Positions 8,369 to 16,985 of a stretch of DNA of 41,776 nt are shown here, in pieces. Origin of the DNA: Paracidovorax konjaci (GTDB lineage: Bacteria; Pseudomonadota; Gammaproteobacteria; Burkholderiales; Burkholderiaceae_C). The notes under the pieces were generated by a model. That model was not told where the DNA came from, made no database searches, and saw only the letters and a program-made list of their open reading frames with translations. Made by a program: the position numbers and the translations under genes. The first letter of the stretch is position 1. Each line of letters begins with the position of its first letter. The stretch spans positions 1 to 41,776 of the forward strand of contig NZ_FOMQ01000023.1 in assembly GCF_900112675.1 (NCBI RefSeq), in the 5' to 3' direction.

Positions 8369-8549
8369 ACGCCAGCCGGCCGGCCGTCCGGGCCGGCGGC
8401 GCGGTTGCCAGGCCGCCCGCAGCCTGACTGCCTGCCTCCCGCGGGAAGCGGCCACGTCCGGAGCGGCGCAGGTGCCCACCCATGCCCGTGGCCCATGCGC
8501 AGAGCCCGGCCCCGGATTTCCATTCCAGAACGACAAGGAGAGAGACAAC

Positions 8550-9626
8550 ATGACGGCAGAACAAGCATCCACCGCCCACGGCACCGGCCGCCGGGCGTTC
8601 CTCGGCGGCGCCATCGCCTCGGCGGCCGGCGCGGCCGCCTGGCCCGCCGGCGCGGCGGCGCAGGCATTCGACTTCAAGCCGAACCAGCGCTACCCCGATC
8701 CCGCCGTCCAGGTGCTGGACCCGTCGTTCGGCAAATACCGCATCTTCAGCAGCAGCGTCGAGCAGGTCGCCACGGGCCTGCGCTGGGCCGAAGGTCCCGT
8801 CTGGTTCGGCGACGGGCGCTACCTGCTGGTCTCCGACATTCCCAACAACCGCATCGTGCGGTGGGACGAAGCCACCGGCCAGCTCGGCGTGTTCCGCCAT
8901 CCCTCGAATTTCGCCAACGGCCTGGCGCGCGACCGGCAGGGCCGGCTGCTGGCCTGCGAGCACCTGACGCGCCGCATCACCCGCACCGAGTACGACGGCA
9001 GCATCACCGTGCTGGCGGACGGCTACGCCGGCAAGCGCTTCAATTCGCCCAACGACATCGTCTGCAAGAGCGACGGGTCGGTCTGGTTCACCGATCCGCC
9101 GTTCGGCATCGCGGGCCATTGGGAGGGCGACAAGGCGGCTGCGGAACTGCCGCACTCGGTCTACCGCATCGATCCGCAGAGCGGCAAGACCGAACTCGTG
9201 CTGGACGACCTCGCGGGCCCGAACGGGCTGTGCTTCTCGCCGGACGAGCAGCGCCTCTACATCGTCGAATCGCGCGCGCAGCCGCACCGCGTGGTGTGGG
9301 CGTTCGATGTCGCGCCGGGCGGCAAGCGGCTCTCGAACAAGCGGGTGCACATCAATGCCGGCGGCCCCGGCGCGCTCGATGGCATCAAGTGCGACGAGGA
9401 CGGCAACCTCTGGTGCGGCTGGGGCAGCAACGGCTCGGCCGGCGCCAGCGCGGCCGATCTGGACGGCGTGATGGTGTTCAACCCGCAGGGTCAGCCGATC
9501 GGCCACATCCGGCTGCCCGAGCGCTGCGCCAACCTGGTGTTCGGCGGTGCCAAGCGCAACCGGCTTTTCATGGCGAGCAGCCATTCGATCTACGCCCTCT
9601 ACGTGGAGACCCGCGGCGCGGTCTGA
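8550..9626 (+). CDS. Tat-exported SMP-30/gluconolactonase-like hydrolase
   Basis: The 358-residue protein begins with a twin-arginine signal: GTGRRAFLGGAIASAAGAAA, then cleavage near AAAQA. The mature region is an SMP-30 propeller, with LRWAEGPVWFGDGRYLLVSD (metal glutamate), RFNSPNDIVCKSDGSVWFTDPPFG (asparagine), AGPNGLCFSPDEQRLYIVES and GGPGALDGIKCDEDGNLWCGWGSNG (aspartate). This subgroup includes gluconolactonase XylC-like proteins. AAGGAGA precedes the start with proper spacing. With the preceding propeller lactonase it gives the locus two exported lactone hydrolases plus one cytoplasmic one. The 181-bp gap before it holds a GC hairpin (8375-8397) without a T-run. Confidence 0.88.
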   Translation: MTAEQASTAHGTGRRAFLGGAIASAAGAAAWPAGAAAQAFDFKPNQRYPDPAVQVLDPSFGKYRIFSSSVEQVATGLRWAEGPVWFGDGRYLLVSDIPNNRIVRWDEATGQLGVFRHPSNFANGLARDRQGRLLACEHLTRRITRTEYDGSITVLADGYAGKRFNSPNDIVCKSDGSVWFTDPPFGIAGHWEGDKAAAELPHSVYRIDPQSGKTELVLDDLAGPNGLCFSPDEQRLYIVESRAQPHRVVWAFDVAPGGKRLSNKRVHINAGGPGALDGIKCDEDGNLWCGWGSNGSAGASAADLDGVMVFNPQGQPIGHIRLPERCANLVFGGAKRNRLFMASSHSIYALYVETRGAV

Positions 9627-9695
9627 TCCCGTTCACCGCATTCCCGGGCGGCCCGTCCGTCCGGACCGATCCCTTTCGCAATCAGGAGACACACC

Positions 9696-10691
9696 ATGCA
9701 ACGCAGAACCTTCGCCCTCCACGCCCTCGCGCTCGGTGCCGGCGCCAGCCTCGGCGCGCTGCCGGCCCTCGCGCAGGCGCAGTGGCCCACCGGCAAGGCC
9801 ATCACCTACCTCGTGCCGTTCGCGGCGGGCGGCACCACCGACACGCTGGGCCGGCTCATCAGCCAGCAGCTCGGCACGGCGCTCGGCGCCACGGTGGTGG
9901 TGGACAACAAGGGCGGGGCGGGCGGCAGCGTGGGCTCGGAGATCGGTGCGCGCGCGGCACCCGATGGCTACACGCTGCTGGGCGGCACCATCAGCTCGCA
10001 CGCCATCAACGTGAGCCTGTACCCCAAGCTGGGCTACGACCCGGTGAAATCGTTCGCGCCCGTGACGCTCATCGGCACCAACCCCGTGGTGCTGGTGGTG
10101 GCCGCCAGCAGCCCCTACAAGACGCTGCAGGACGTGCTCGCGGCCGCCAAGGCCAAGCCCGGCGGCCTGTCTTCGGCCTCGGCAGGCACGGGCACCTCGC
10201 AGCATCTGGCGCTGGAATTGCTGGCCTACAAGTCGGGGGTGAAATTCACGCACGTGCCCTACAAGGGCAGCGGCCCCGCCATCCAGGACGTGATCGGCGG
10301 CCAGGTGGACATGATGTTCGACACCACGGTGGTCGCCGCGCCGCACATCCAGAGCGGCAAGCTGCGCGCCATCGCCGTGACCTCGGCCAAGCGCCTGGCA
10401 TCGATGCCCGAGGTGCCCACGGTGGCCGAGTCCGGCGGCGCCAGCCTGAAAGACTTCGAGGTGGTGTCGTGGCAGGCGATCTTCGTGCCGGCCGGCACGC
10501 CCGCCGCCATCGTCAACCGCCTGCACGACGAGATCCGCAAGATCCTCGCGCAGCCGGACATGCAGGCCAAGCTCAAGGGCTTCGGCATGGAGCCGGCCGA
10601 CATGACCACCGCGCAGATCTCGGCCTTCCAGAAGGCCGAGGTCGAGAAGTGGGCGCAGGTCATCAAGGCGGCCAACATCAAGGTGGACTGA
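9696..10691 (+). CDS. Bug/TctC-family periplasmic solute-binding receptor
   Basis: The 331-residue protein has a short Sec or Tat-like signal (MQRRTFALHALALGAGASLG, cleavage near ALAQA). The body has the Bug pattern: ITYLVPFAAGGTTDTLGRLIS, TVVVDNKGGAGGSVGSE, APDGYTLLGGT and PYKGSGPAIQDVIGGQVDMMFDT. It probably binds a carboxylate in the periplasm. AGGAG precedes the start. It ends the rightward sugar-acid unit and is convergent with the TonB receptor gene. It is clearly different from the first Bug protein at 558-1529, so a tandem-duplication origin is unlikely. Confidence 0.88.
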   Translation: MQRRTFALHALALGAGASLGALPALAQAQWPTGKAITYLVPFAAGGTTDTLGRLISQQLGTALGATVVVDNKGGAGGSVGSEIGARAAPDGYTLLGGTISSHAINVSLYPKLGYDPVKSFAPVTLIGTNPVVLVVAASSPYKTLQDVLAAAKAKPGGLSSASAGTGTSQHLALELLAYKSGVKFTHVPYKGSGPAIQDVIGGQVDMMFDTTVVAAPHIQSGKLRAIAVTSAKRLASMPEVPTVAESGGASLKDFEVVSWQAIFVPAGTPAAIVNRLHDEIRKILAQPDMQAKLKGFGMEPADMTTAQISAFQKAEVEKWAQVIKAANIKVD

Positions 10692-10710
10692 CCCAGGCGG
10701 TGGCGCGCCG

Positions 10711-10729
10711 GGGCCGGGCAGGGCGGCCC
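10711..10729. terminator. GC hairpin between convergent genes
   Basis: GGGCCG, a 7-nt loop and CGGCCC form a 6-bp stem in the 63-bp gap between the convergent Bug receptor and TonB receptor genes. No T-run follows on either strand, so a role in termination is uncertain. Confidence 0.25.
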
Positions 10730-10754
10730 GACCGGATGCGCCCCGCGCGCGCCC

Positions 10755-12923
10755 TCAGAGGAACTGCGCGCGCAGCCCCACCATCACGCGGCGGCCTGCC
10801 GCGGGCTCGAAGAAGCGGCCGTTGCCGTCGTTCACGATGAGCGAGCCGGCGTAGCTGCGGTCCAGCAGGTTGTCCAGGCGTGCCCAGGCCTGCCAGCGCA
10901 CGGCGCCGCCGGTCTTCCAGGTATACCCGGCACGCAACCCCAGGACGGCGTAGCCGGGCGCGGACTCGGTGTTGGTGTCGTTCGCCTGCACCCGGCCGGA
11001 CACGTCGACGGCCGCTCCCACCGTCCACGCCGCGCCGTGCGCATAGTCCAGCGAGAAGCGCGCGACCTGCCGGGCCGTGCCAGGCAGGCGGTTGCCCGCG
11101 GGCACGGCCGCGCCCCCTGCGCCCGTGTAGGCGCTCTCGAAGAAGGCATCCAGGTAGGTGTAGGCAGCGCGGGGCGTAAAGGCGCCGGCCTGGGCGCTCC
11201 AGGTCAGCTCCACACCGCGCCGGCGCACGCGGTCGGCGTTCTGGTACACGGTGCGGCCGTTGACGGTGGCGGCCGGAACGATCTCCCCGCGCGTCCTCGC
11301 GTCGAACCACGCGGCTTCCATGCGGTGGACCGTGCCTTGCCATTTGGCGCCCACCTCCACCTGGCGGCTGCGCGCGGCCTCCAGGCCATAGTTGGGGCCG
11401 CTGTTGGTCTGGCTGTAGGCCATTTCGGCCAGGGTGGGGGTTTCCAGGCCCTGGCCGGCATTTGCGTACAGGTTCAGTTGCTCGGACGCGGCCCACACCA
11501 GGCCCACGGCCGGGCTGGTGCGCCGCCAGCTGCGCTGGCCGCTGTCGTCCGGGTTGGCGGCGCTGGCCGGGTAGCGGTCGTCCACGGACAGCCGTACGCG
11601 GCTGGCGCGCACGCCCGCGATGGCGCGCACCGTGGGTGCGATCCAGGCGTCCACCTGGGCGAACAGGTCGGTGTTGCCGGCGCGATCCTGCTCGTCGCGG
11701 CGCAAGGCCCCCGGTGCACCGGCGTCGTTGACGAAGCCGCGCCGGTGCTCGGAGAGGCGGTCGGCGTCCACGCCCAGCGTCCAGGACAGCGGCAGACCGG
11801 CGGGCGTGCGGGCCGTGTGCGTCCAGGCGAGCCCGACGCCGTAGTAGTCGCGGTCCAGGTCCACCACGCCGCCGGCGCTGTTGGAGGCAGCGCCCGAGAA
11901 CGACAGCGTCTGCACCAGCGTGCGCGTGCCGCCGTAGAGGCGAGCACGCACGCTGTCCTGCGCGCCCAGCGCGCGCTCCACCACCAGCCCGAGCTGGTTC
12001 TGCCGCACGGATTTGCGGGTGTCGAAGCTGTTGGCCACGGCGGGTGCCTGGCGCGGATCGGCATTCCACTGCGCCCGGGTGAGGCCCAGAGGGTCCTGCG
12101 CCAGCGGCTGGTCGAACAGGTTCAGCAGCGCCGTGACGCGGGTGTCGGCATCGGGGCGGGCCACCACCTTCGCGTTGAGGTGCGTGCGCTCCGCGGCGCT
12201 GTGGTCGCGCCAGCCGTCGGTCTCGAACCGGGAGATGTCCACGAGCCCGCCCAGCGTCCGGTCGCCGAAGTCCAGCGACGCTTCGGCCAGCCGCTGGCCG
12301 AAGGATCCGGCGGCGACCGAGGCCGATGCGCCGCCACCCGGCCGCGGCTCCCGCGTGGTGACCTGCAGCACGCCTCCCGCCGAATTGCCGTACTGCTGGG
12401 CGAGCGGGCCGCGCAGCACCTCGACCTGCGAGGCCGAGGCCAGCTGGGCCGTGGCCGCCTGGCCCTGGCCATCGGGCATGGTGGCGGGAATGCCGTCCAC
12501 GAGGATGCGCACGCCGCGCACGCCGAAAGTGGAGCGCGACCCGAAGCCGCGCACGGCGATCTGCAGGTCCTGCGCATAGTTCTGCCGATCGGACGCGACC
12601 ACGCCGGCCTGGCCGGCCAGCAGCTCCGACAGGTTCACCAGCGGGGTGGTGGCCGTGAACGGGTCCACGGCGATGGCGGTGTGGCTGGCCGCCGCATCGA
12701 AGCGGCGCTGGGCCGCGGCCTGCCCGCCCGACACCTCGACGGTCGGGAGCTGTGCTTCGGCGGGCTGCGCGAAAGCGGCCTGCGGTGCGGCGGCGCAGAG
12801 CGTGCAGCCGGCCAGCGCCGCCCAAAAGGGCAGGCTCCGGGTCGTCCGGACAGGCGGGGCGCTACGGGGAGAGAACGGGGCCGGGTGGGCGGGGGAGGCT
12901 TTGTGGGGGCGCGGGGTCCGCAT
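10755..12923 (-). CDS. TonB-dependent outer-membrane receptor
   Basis: The 722-residue protein starts with a long basic, proline-rich N-region and a signal peptide (PFWAALAGCTLCAAAPQAAFA). The plug domain follows: LPTVEVSGG (TonB-box region), then RGFGSRSTFGVRGVRILVDG, then QVEVLRGPLAQQYGNSAGGV. The C-terminal 500 residues or so alternate as barrel strands and end MVGLRAQFL. The plug resembles the YncD/FecA-like branch that imports metal chelates, but the ligand cannot be read from sequence. I chose the start at 12923, 14 bp after the sodC stop; a longer reading would run into sodC. Co-transcription with a superoxide dismutase suggests a link to metal supply or oxidative stress, an inference. 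Confidence 0.88.
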   Translation of the reverse strand: MRTPRPHKASPAHPAPFSPRSAPPVRTTRSLPFWAALAGCTLCAAAPQAAFAQPAEAQLPTVEVSGGQAAAQRRFDAAASHTAIAVDPFTATTPLVNLSELLAGQAGVVASDRQNYAQDLQIAVRGFGSRSTFGVRGVRILVDGIPATMPDGQGQAATAQLASASQVEVLRGPLAQQYGNSAGGVLQVTTREPRPGGGASASVAAGSFGQRLAEASLDFGDRTLGGLVDISRFETDGWRDHSAAERTHLNAKVVARPDADTRVTALLNLFDQPLAQDPLGLTRAQWNADPRQAPAVANSFDTRKSVRQNQLGLVVERALGAQDSVRARLYGGTRTLVQTLSFSGAASNSAGGVVDLDRDYYGVGLAWTHTARTPAGLPLSWTLGVDADRLSEHRRGFVNDAGAPGALRRDEQDRAGNTDLFAQVDAWIAPTVRAIAGVRASRVRLSVDDRYPASAANPDDSGQRSWRRTSPAVGLVWAASEQLNLYANAGQGLETPTLAEMAYSQTNSGPNYGLEAARSRQVEVGAKWQGTVHRMEAAWFDARTRGEIVPAATVNGRTVYQNADRVRRRGVELTWSAQAGAFTPRAAYTYLDAFFESAYTGAGGAAVPAGNRLPGTARQVARFSLDYAHGAAWTVGAAVDVSGRVQANDTNTESAPGYAVLGLRAGYTWKTGGAVRWQAWARLDNLLDRSYAGSLIVNDGNGRFFEPAAGRRVMVGLRAQFL

Positions 12924-12937
12924 GTGGCTGCGGTCTG

Positions 12938-13666
12938 TCAGCTGCGGGGCGCGGCCTGGGTCTTCTCGCCGACCACGCTGCTGGGCTGCGCGGGCTCGAT
13001 CACGCCGCACAGCACGCGGCCGCCCGAATTGCCGGCGGGGTTGGTCTTGTAGTCGTCTTCCTTCTCGTGGACGACGATGGCACGGCCCATGACCGAATTC
13101 TTGCCGGGCACGAGCGTGATGTTTTCATTCACGTAGCGGACGGTGCCGCGGCCGTCCGAGCCCACGCTGATGTTGGGCAGCTCGCCCGCGTGGGCCTTGT
13201 CGGCCGCCTGGCCGGGGTGGCCATGGCGCTGCGACTGGCCGGGATCGAAATGGCCGCCCGCGGCACCGAAGGCGACCGTCTGCCCGGTGGCGGCGTCCGG
13301 CCCCGGGGCGCACTGGCCGTTCGCGTGGATGTGGAATCCGTGCAGGCCGGTGGTCAGGCCCTGCACCTGGGCCATGATCTCGACGCCGTTCGGGGTCTCG
13401 GTCAGCACGGCGGTGCCGGCGGGCGTGCCGGAGGCGGTCAACAGGCGGGCGGATGCCGTGGCGCGCTCGGGGCCGGGCACGGGCGTGCGGGCCGCCTGGC
13501 TGGCTGCTGCCGTCGCGTGCGGAGCCGGGGTGCCGCCGCCCTGCGCGCCGCAGCCGGCCAGAGCCAGCAGCACCGCGCCCACGGCGGCCGCCGGTGCGGA
13601 CCGGCGGGTGGAGAAACGGGAGGACGAGGAGGAAGAGGGGGTGCTGCGGAAGGAGGATGAGGTCAT
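12938..13666 (-). CDS. sodC: Cu/Zn superoxide dismutase, predicted lipoprotein
   Basis: The 242-residue protein removes superoxide outside the cytoplasm. A serine-rich N-region leads into a lipoprotein signal with lipobox LAGC (Cys39), so the mature protein should be anchored to a membrane. Metal ligands are all visible: GFHIHANGQC (H112, H114), GGHFDPGQSQRHGHPG (H139, H148 or H150), the aspartate in SVGSDGRG (D171), and H200 in GRAIVVHEKEDD. C119 and C220 should form the conserved disulfide. The start is uncertain: ATG 13666 lacks a good ribosome-binding site, and an in-frame ATG at 13717 would add 17 residues. About 60 linker residues separate the lipobox from the SOD domain. The TonB receptor gene follows directly. 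Confidence 0.9.
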   Translation of the reverse strand: MTSSSFRSTPSSSSSSRFSTRRSAPAAAVGAVLLALAGCGAQGGGTPAPHATAAASQAARTPVPGPERATASARLLTASGTPAGTAVLTETPNGVEIMAQVQGLTTGLHGFHIHANGQCAPGPDAATGQTVAFGAAGGHFDPGQSQRHGHPGQAADKAHAGELPNISVGSDGRGTVRYVNENITLVPGKNSVMGRAIVVHEKEDDYKTNPAGNSGGRVLCGVIEPAQPSSVVGEKTQAAPRS

Positions 13667-13816
13667 GGTCGGCGTCGGTGGAGGCTGAAAGACGGGCCGG
13701 CCTGTCAGGGCCGGCACAATCCGGGCAGCATGGAGCCTTGCACCGATATCGTGCGTAGGACAAAGGCGGCGCCTGCCGCCGTGGCCCCCGCCACCAGCGC
13801 CCCGCGGCCCCGCTGG

Positions 13817-14716
13817 TCAGGCCCCCGGCTTCTGCACGAGCCGCAGGATGCTGGAGAAGTCCAGCGCACCATGGCCCGCCAGGCTGTGCGCCGCGTACAG
13901 GCTGCGCGCCAGCCCGCCCAGCGGCGTGGCGGCCTTCACGGCCGTGGCGTTCTCCTGCGCGAGGCCCAGGTCTTTCAGCATCAGGTCGGTGCCGAAGCCT
14001 CCGGCATAGCCTTTGCTGGCCGGCGCATTCGGCATGACGCCGGGCCAGGGGTTGTACTTCTCCAGGGCCCAGTTGCCGCCCGAGCTGCGGCGCATGATTT
14101 CCGACAGCACCTGCGGATCGAGCCCATTGGCCACGCCCAGCGCGATGGCCTCGCTGGTGCCGGCCATCAGGATGCCCAGCAGCATGTTGTTGCAGATCTT
14201 GGCCGTCTGGCCCGCGCCCACCGTGCCGGCATGGAAGATGTTGCTGCCCATCTTCTCGAGCAGCGGACGGGCGCGCTCCAGATCGGCCGCCTCACCGCCC
14301 ACCATGAAGGTCAGCGTGCCGGCGATCGCCCCGCCCGTGCCGCCCGACACCGGCGCATCGATGAACGCGATGCCGCGCGCCCGGGCCGCCTCGGCCACCT
14401 TGCGCGCGGAGGCTGCCGCGATGGTGGAGCTGTCGATCACCAGCGTGCCCGCCGGGAGCTGATCCAGCAGCCCCGCGGCTGTGCCGCTGCCCAGGTAGAG
14501 CGATTCGACGTGGTGGCTGGCGGGCAGCATGCTCACCACCACCTGCGCATCGCACACGCACTGGCCGGCATCGCTCGCGATGCGCACGCCGTCGGCCGCC
14601 AGCCTGGCGCAGGCGGGCTGGGACAAATCGAACGCGCCGACCTCGTGGCCGGCCTTGTGCAGGTTGAGCGCCATGGGGCCGCCCATGTTGCCCAGGCCGA
14701 TGAATGCGATCTTCAT
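13817..14716 (-). CDS. mmsB: 3-hydroxyisobutyrate dehydrogenase
   Basis: The 299-residue protein oxidises 3-hydroxyisobutyrate to methylmalonate semialdehyde with NAD in valine breakdown. The N-terminal nucleotide motif is FIGLGNMGGPMA, the substrate motif is FIDAPVSGGTGGA, and the catalytic lysine lies in GAGQTAKICNN. GGFGTDLMLKDLGLA is the C-terminal family stretch. Length equals that of characterised MmsB (about 296). It is the last gene of a leftward set with mmsA and an acyl-CoA dehydrogenase. The start at 14716 follows CCGGAGACAC. A dispersed repeat (copy B) lies between it and the upstream gene. Confidence 0.92.
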   Translation of the reverse strand: MKIAFIGLGNMGGPMALNLHKAGHEVGAFDLSQPACARLAADGVRIASDAGQCVCDAQVVVSMLPASHHVESLYLGSGTAAGLLDQLPAGTLVIDSSTIAAASARKVAEAARARGIAFIDAPVSGGTGGAIAGTLTFMVGGEAADLERARPLLEKMGSNIFHAGTVGAGQTAKICNNMLLGILMAGTSEAIALGVANGLDPQVLSEIMRRSSGGNWALEKYNPWPGVMPNAPASKGYAGGFGTDLMLKDLGLAQENATAVKAATPLGGLARSLYAAHSLAGHGALDFSSILRLVQKPGA

Positions 14717-14752
14717 GGTGTGTCTCCGGTAGTGAAAGCGAATTGGTATGTT

Positions 14753-14800
14753 TTTGATAGCAAACTATTCAATGAATACGGCGGCATGGGGGCGATTCGG
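14753..14800 (+). repeat. dispersed intergenic repeat, copy B
   Basis: This copy is tttttGATAGCAAACTATT followed by CAATGAATACGGCGGCATGG and then GGGCGATTCGG. It fills the gap between the tfoX-like stop and mmsB, on transcripts running the other way. The ATAG-CAAA-CTAT hairpin core is intact. Confidence 0.75.
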
Positions 14801-14802
14801 TT

Positions 14803-15189
14803 CTAAACCTCTGCGTCCCGTGCGCCCGGGCGCTGGCGGCGCGCGGGAGTGGCCCGCGCCAGCGGGTTGAAGGCCAGCGCTTCGTGCAGCCAGGCCTCCC
14901 ACTGCGTGCGTGTCGCATACCCATCGGGCTCGACCCAGAAATACCCCGGCATCTTTCCGGTGGGAGACATCTCGCGCGCGCCCTGCCGTTCCTGGAATTC
15001 GGCGTGCCGCTGCGGCGGCAGGCGCACCAGCAGTTCATCGCCCTTCACGCCGAGACAGAGCTTGCCGTCCACCATGAAGGCGAGGCAGCCGAACAGCGTG
15101 CGTTCCTCGACATCGCCGCGGTGCGCAAGCGCATCGCGCACGGCGGCAGCCAGTTGCAGGGCTTCGTCGGAGAGGGGGCGGGCGGGCAT
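14803..15189 (-). CDS. TfoX N-terminal domain protein
   Basis: The 128-residue cytoplasmic protein has the TfoX-N fold pattern: EERTLFGCLAFMVDGKLCLGVKGDELLVRLPP, then GYFWVEPDGYATRTQWEAWLHEALAF. In TfoX/Sxy this domain accompanies competence control, but stand-alone TfoX-N proteins are common, have no C-terminal domain and are of unknown function. It lies 26 bp downstream of the acyl-CoA dehydrogenase stop and is presumably co-transcribed. The stop abuts the dispersed repeat copy B. A role in valine catabolism is not obvious; it may simply be a passenger. Confidence 0.8.
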   Translation of the reverse strand: MPARPLSDEALQLAAAVRDALAHRGDVEERTLFGCLAFMVDGKLCLGVKGDELLVRLPPQRHAEFQERQGAREMSPTGKMPGYFWVEPDGYATRTQWEAWLHEALAFNPLARATPARRQRPGARDAEV

Positions 15190-15215
15190 GGCGCAGGTGT
15201 GGCTGAGTGGCAGGG

Positions 15216-16382
15216 TCAGCGGATCGCTTCGGGAGCGTCCCCGTCCAGCATCCGGCGCGCGATGATCACCCGCATGATCTCGTTCGTGCCTTCCAGGATC
15301 TGGTGCACGCGGGCATCGCGCAGCAGGCGTTCGAGCGGGTATTCACGGATGTAGCCGTAGCCGCCATGCAGTTGCAGCGCCTCGTTGCAGACCGTGAAGC
15401 CGACATCGGTGGCGAAGCGCTTGGCCATGGCGCAGTAGGTGGAGGCATCGCGCGCACCGGCATCCAGCCGCGTGGCGGCCAGGCGCACCATCTGGCGGGC
15501 GGCCACCAGTTCGGTCGCCATATCGGCCAGCTTGAACTGCAGGGCCTGGAAGCCCGCGAGGGGTTTGCCGAATTGCCTGCGGTCCTGCATGTACCGCTGC
15601 GCATGCCCCAGCGCGCCCTGGGCCGCACCGACGGAGCAGGTGGCGATGTTGATGCGCCCTCCGTCCAGGCCCTTCATGGCGATCTTGAAGCCTTCGCCTT
15701 CGCGGCCCAGCAGGTGGTCGGCCGGAATGCGCACGCCGTCGAAGCTGATGGTGCGCGTGGGCTGGCTGTTCCAGCCCATCTTCTCTTCCTTCTTGCCGTA
15801 GTGGATGCCGGGCGCATCCGCCGGCACCGCGAAGGCGCTGATGCCGCCGGCGCCGGAATCGGGCGCGCCGGTGCGGGCCATGAGCACGAGCATGTCGGTG
15901 CTGCCCGCGCCGCTGATGAACGCCTTGGCGCCGTGGATGGCGTATTCGCCGCCGATCCGCTCGGCACGGGTCTTGAGGGAGGCCGCGTCCGAGCCCGCGC
16001 CGGGCTCGGTGAGGCAGTAGCTCGCCAGCTTCTCGCCGCGGGCCAGCAGCGGGCCCCAATGGTCGCGCACGGCGGGCGTGGCCCAGGTGCCCAGCATCCA
16101 GGTCGCCATGTTGTGGATGGTGATGAACGCGGTGGTGGAGGGGTCCACGGCAGCCATCTCCTCGAACACCAGCGTGGCGTCGAGCCTCGGCAGGGCGAGG
16201 CCGCCGGCATTCTCGGGGGCGTAGAGGCCGCAGAAGCCCAGTTCGCCGGCCTTGCCGATCGCCTCGCGCGGGAAGATGCCTTCTGCGTCCCAGTGCGCGG
16301 CATGCGGCGCCAGCTCGGCGTGCGCGAAGTCGCGGGCGGTGTCGGCGAAGGCGCGTTGTTCCTCGGTCAGATCGAAGTCCAT
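15216..16382 (-). CDS. acyl-CoA dehydrogenase, probably isobutyryl-CoA dehydrogenase
   Basis: The 388-residue flavoprotein oxidises a short branched acyl-CoA to the enoyl-CoA. The FAD/acyl-CoA motif YCLTEPGAGSDAASLKTRA, the RKQFG-like QDRRQFGKPLAGFQALQFKLADM and the C-terminal QLHGGYGYIREYPLERLLRDAR with catalytic glutamate E364 in ILEGTNEIMR are all intact. Placement between mmsA and mmsB favours isobutyryl-CoA as substrate. The matching enoyl-CoA hydratase and hydroxyisobutyryl-CoA hydrolase are not in the window. The start at 16382 lies 52 bp after the stop of the preceding gene. Confidence 0.9.
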   Translation of the reverse strand: MDFDLTEEQRAFADTARDFAHAELAPHAAHWDAEGIFPREAIGKAGELGFCGLYAPENAGGLALPRLDATLVFEEMAAVDPSTTAFITIHNMATWMLGTWATPAVRDHWGPLLARGEKLASYCLTEPGAGSDAASLKTRAERIGGEYAIHGAKAFISGAGSTDMLVLMARTGAPDSGAGGISAFAVPADAPGIHYGKKEEKMGWNSQPTRTISFDGVRIPADHLLGREGEGFKIAMKGLDGGRINIATCSVGAAQGALGHAQRYMQDRRQFGKPLAGFQALQFKLADMATELVAARQMVRLAATRLDAGARDASTYCAMAKRFATDVGFTVCNEALQLHGGYGYIREYPLERLLRDARVHQILEGTNEIMRVIIARRMLDGDAPEAIR

Positions 16383-16434
16383 GGTGCTTGTCTCGTTCCT
16401 GGCGTGTCGTTGTCGTCGTGGTGGGGGAGGGGCG

Positions 16435-16857
16435 TCACGGCCTGGCGGAGGGATGCTCCAGTGTCAGCCAGCGCATCAGGCCCTTGCGGCGTGCTTCGGT
16501 TTCGGCGGTGAGGCACGCGTGGTAGAGCCGGGGCCATTCGGGCAGTGGCTCGCTGGCCCGCGTGGACTGCTTGCACCGCAGCAGGCGCTCGCGCTGCCAT
16601 GCGCTCTGCTCCTGCCGCAGCTGAGGCCGCTCATGGGCCGAGAGGGCGCGCATCACGTCGCCATACAGCACGGCGATGGCGGTGTCCGCCTGCTGGTAGG
16701 CCTGCACGGCGCAGGCATTGGTTTCTTCCACCGTGCCCCCGGGTCTGCAGGCCGCACCGGCCTGGGCGTGCGCGCCGGCGTTGCAGAGCAGGGCGCCGAT
16801 CAGCACCGCGCCCGCTGCCATGGCCGGCGCGGCGGTTGTCGTCTTGAAAATGTCCAT
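16435..16857 (-). CDS. LprI-like (DUF1311) secreted small protein
   Basis: The 140-residue protein has a signal peptide (core MAAGAVLIGALLCNAGAHA) and a mature part with four cysteines (37, 49, 95, 115), enough for two disulfides. The pattern CRPGGTVEETNACA..YQQADTAIAVLYGDVM..LRQEQSAWQRERLLRC is typical of the DUF1311/lysozyme-inhibitor LprI family. Function in this organism is unknown; inhibition of lysozyme-like enzymes is a family-based possibility only. It is sandwiched between mmsA (128 bp upstream) and the acyl-CoA dehydrogenase in the same direction, with no obvious metabolic connection. Confidence 0.72.
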   Translation of the reverse strand: MDIFKTTTAAPAMAAGAVLIGALLCNAGAHAQAGAACRPGGTVEETNACAVQAYQQADTAIAVLYGDVMRALSAHERPQLRQEQSAWQRERLLRCKQSTRASEPLPEWPRLYHACLTAETEARRKGLMRWLTLEHPSARP

Positions 16858-16985
16858 CCTCCGCTTCTACCACTGCGCGCGCCCCTGAACGGCCCGGGCC
16901 GGACGGCACCCTCCCGCGCGCCCCCACCGGAGCGGTGCAAGGGCGGGCGAGGGGAGCGGTGCGAAGCCCTTCGGGGCGTCGCTGG

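Noticed and set aside
8375-8397. Terminator between the propeller lactonase and the Tat-exported SMP-30 gene
   Set aside because: A GCCGGCC/GGCCGGC stem exists but no T-run follows; in this composition such stems arise often by chance.
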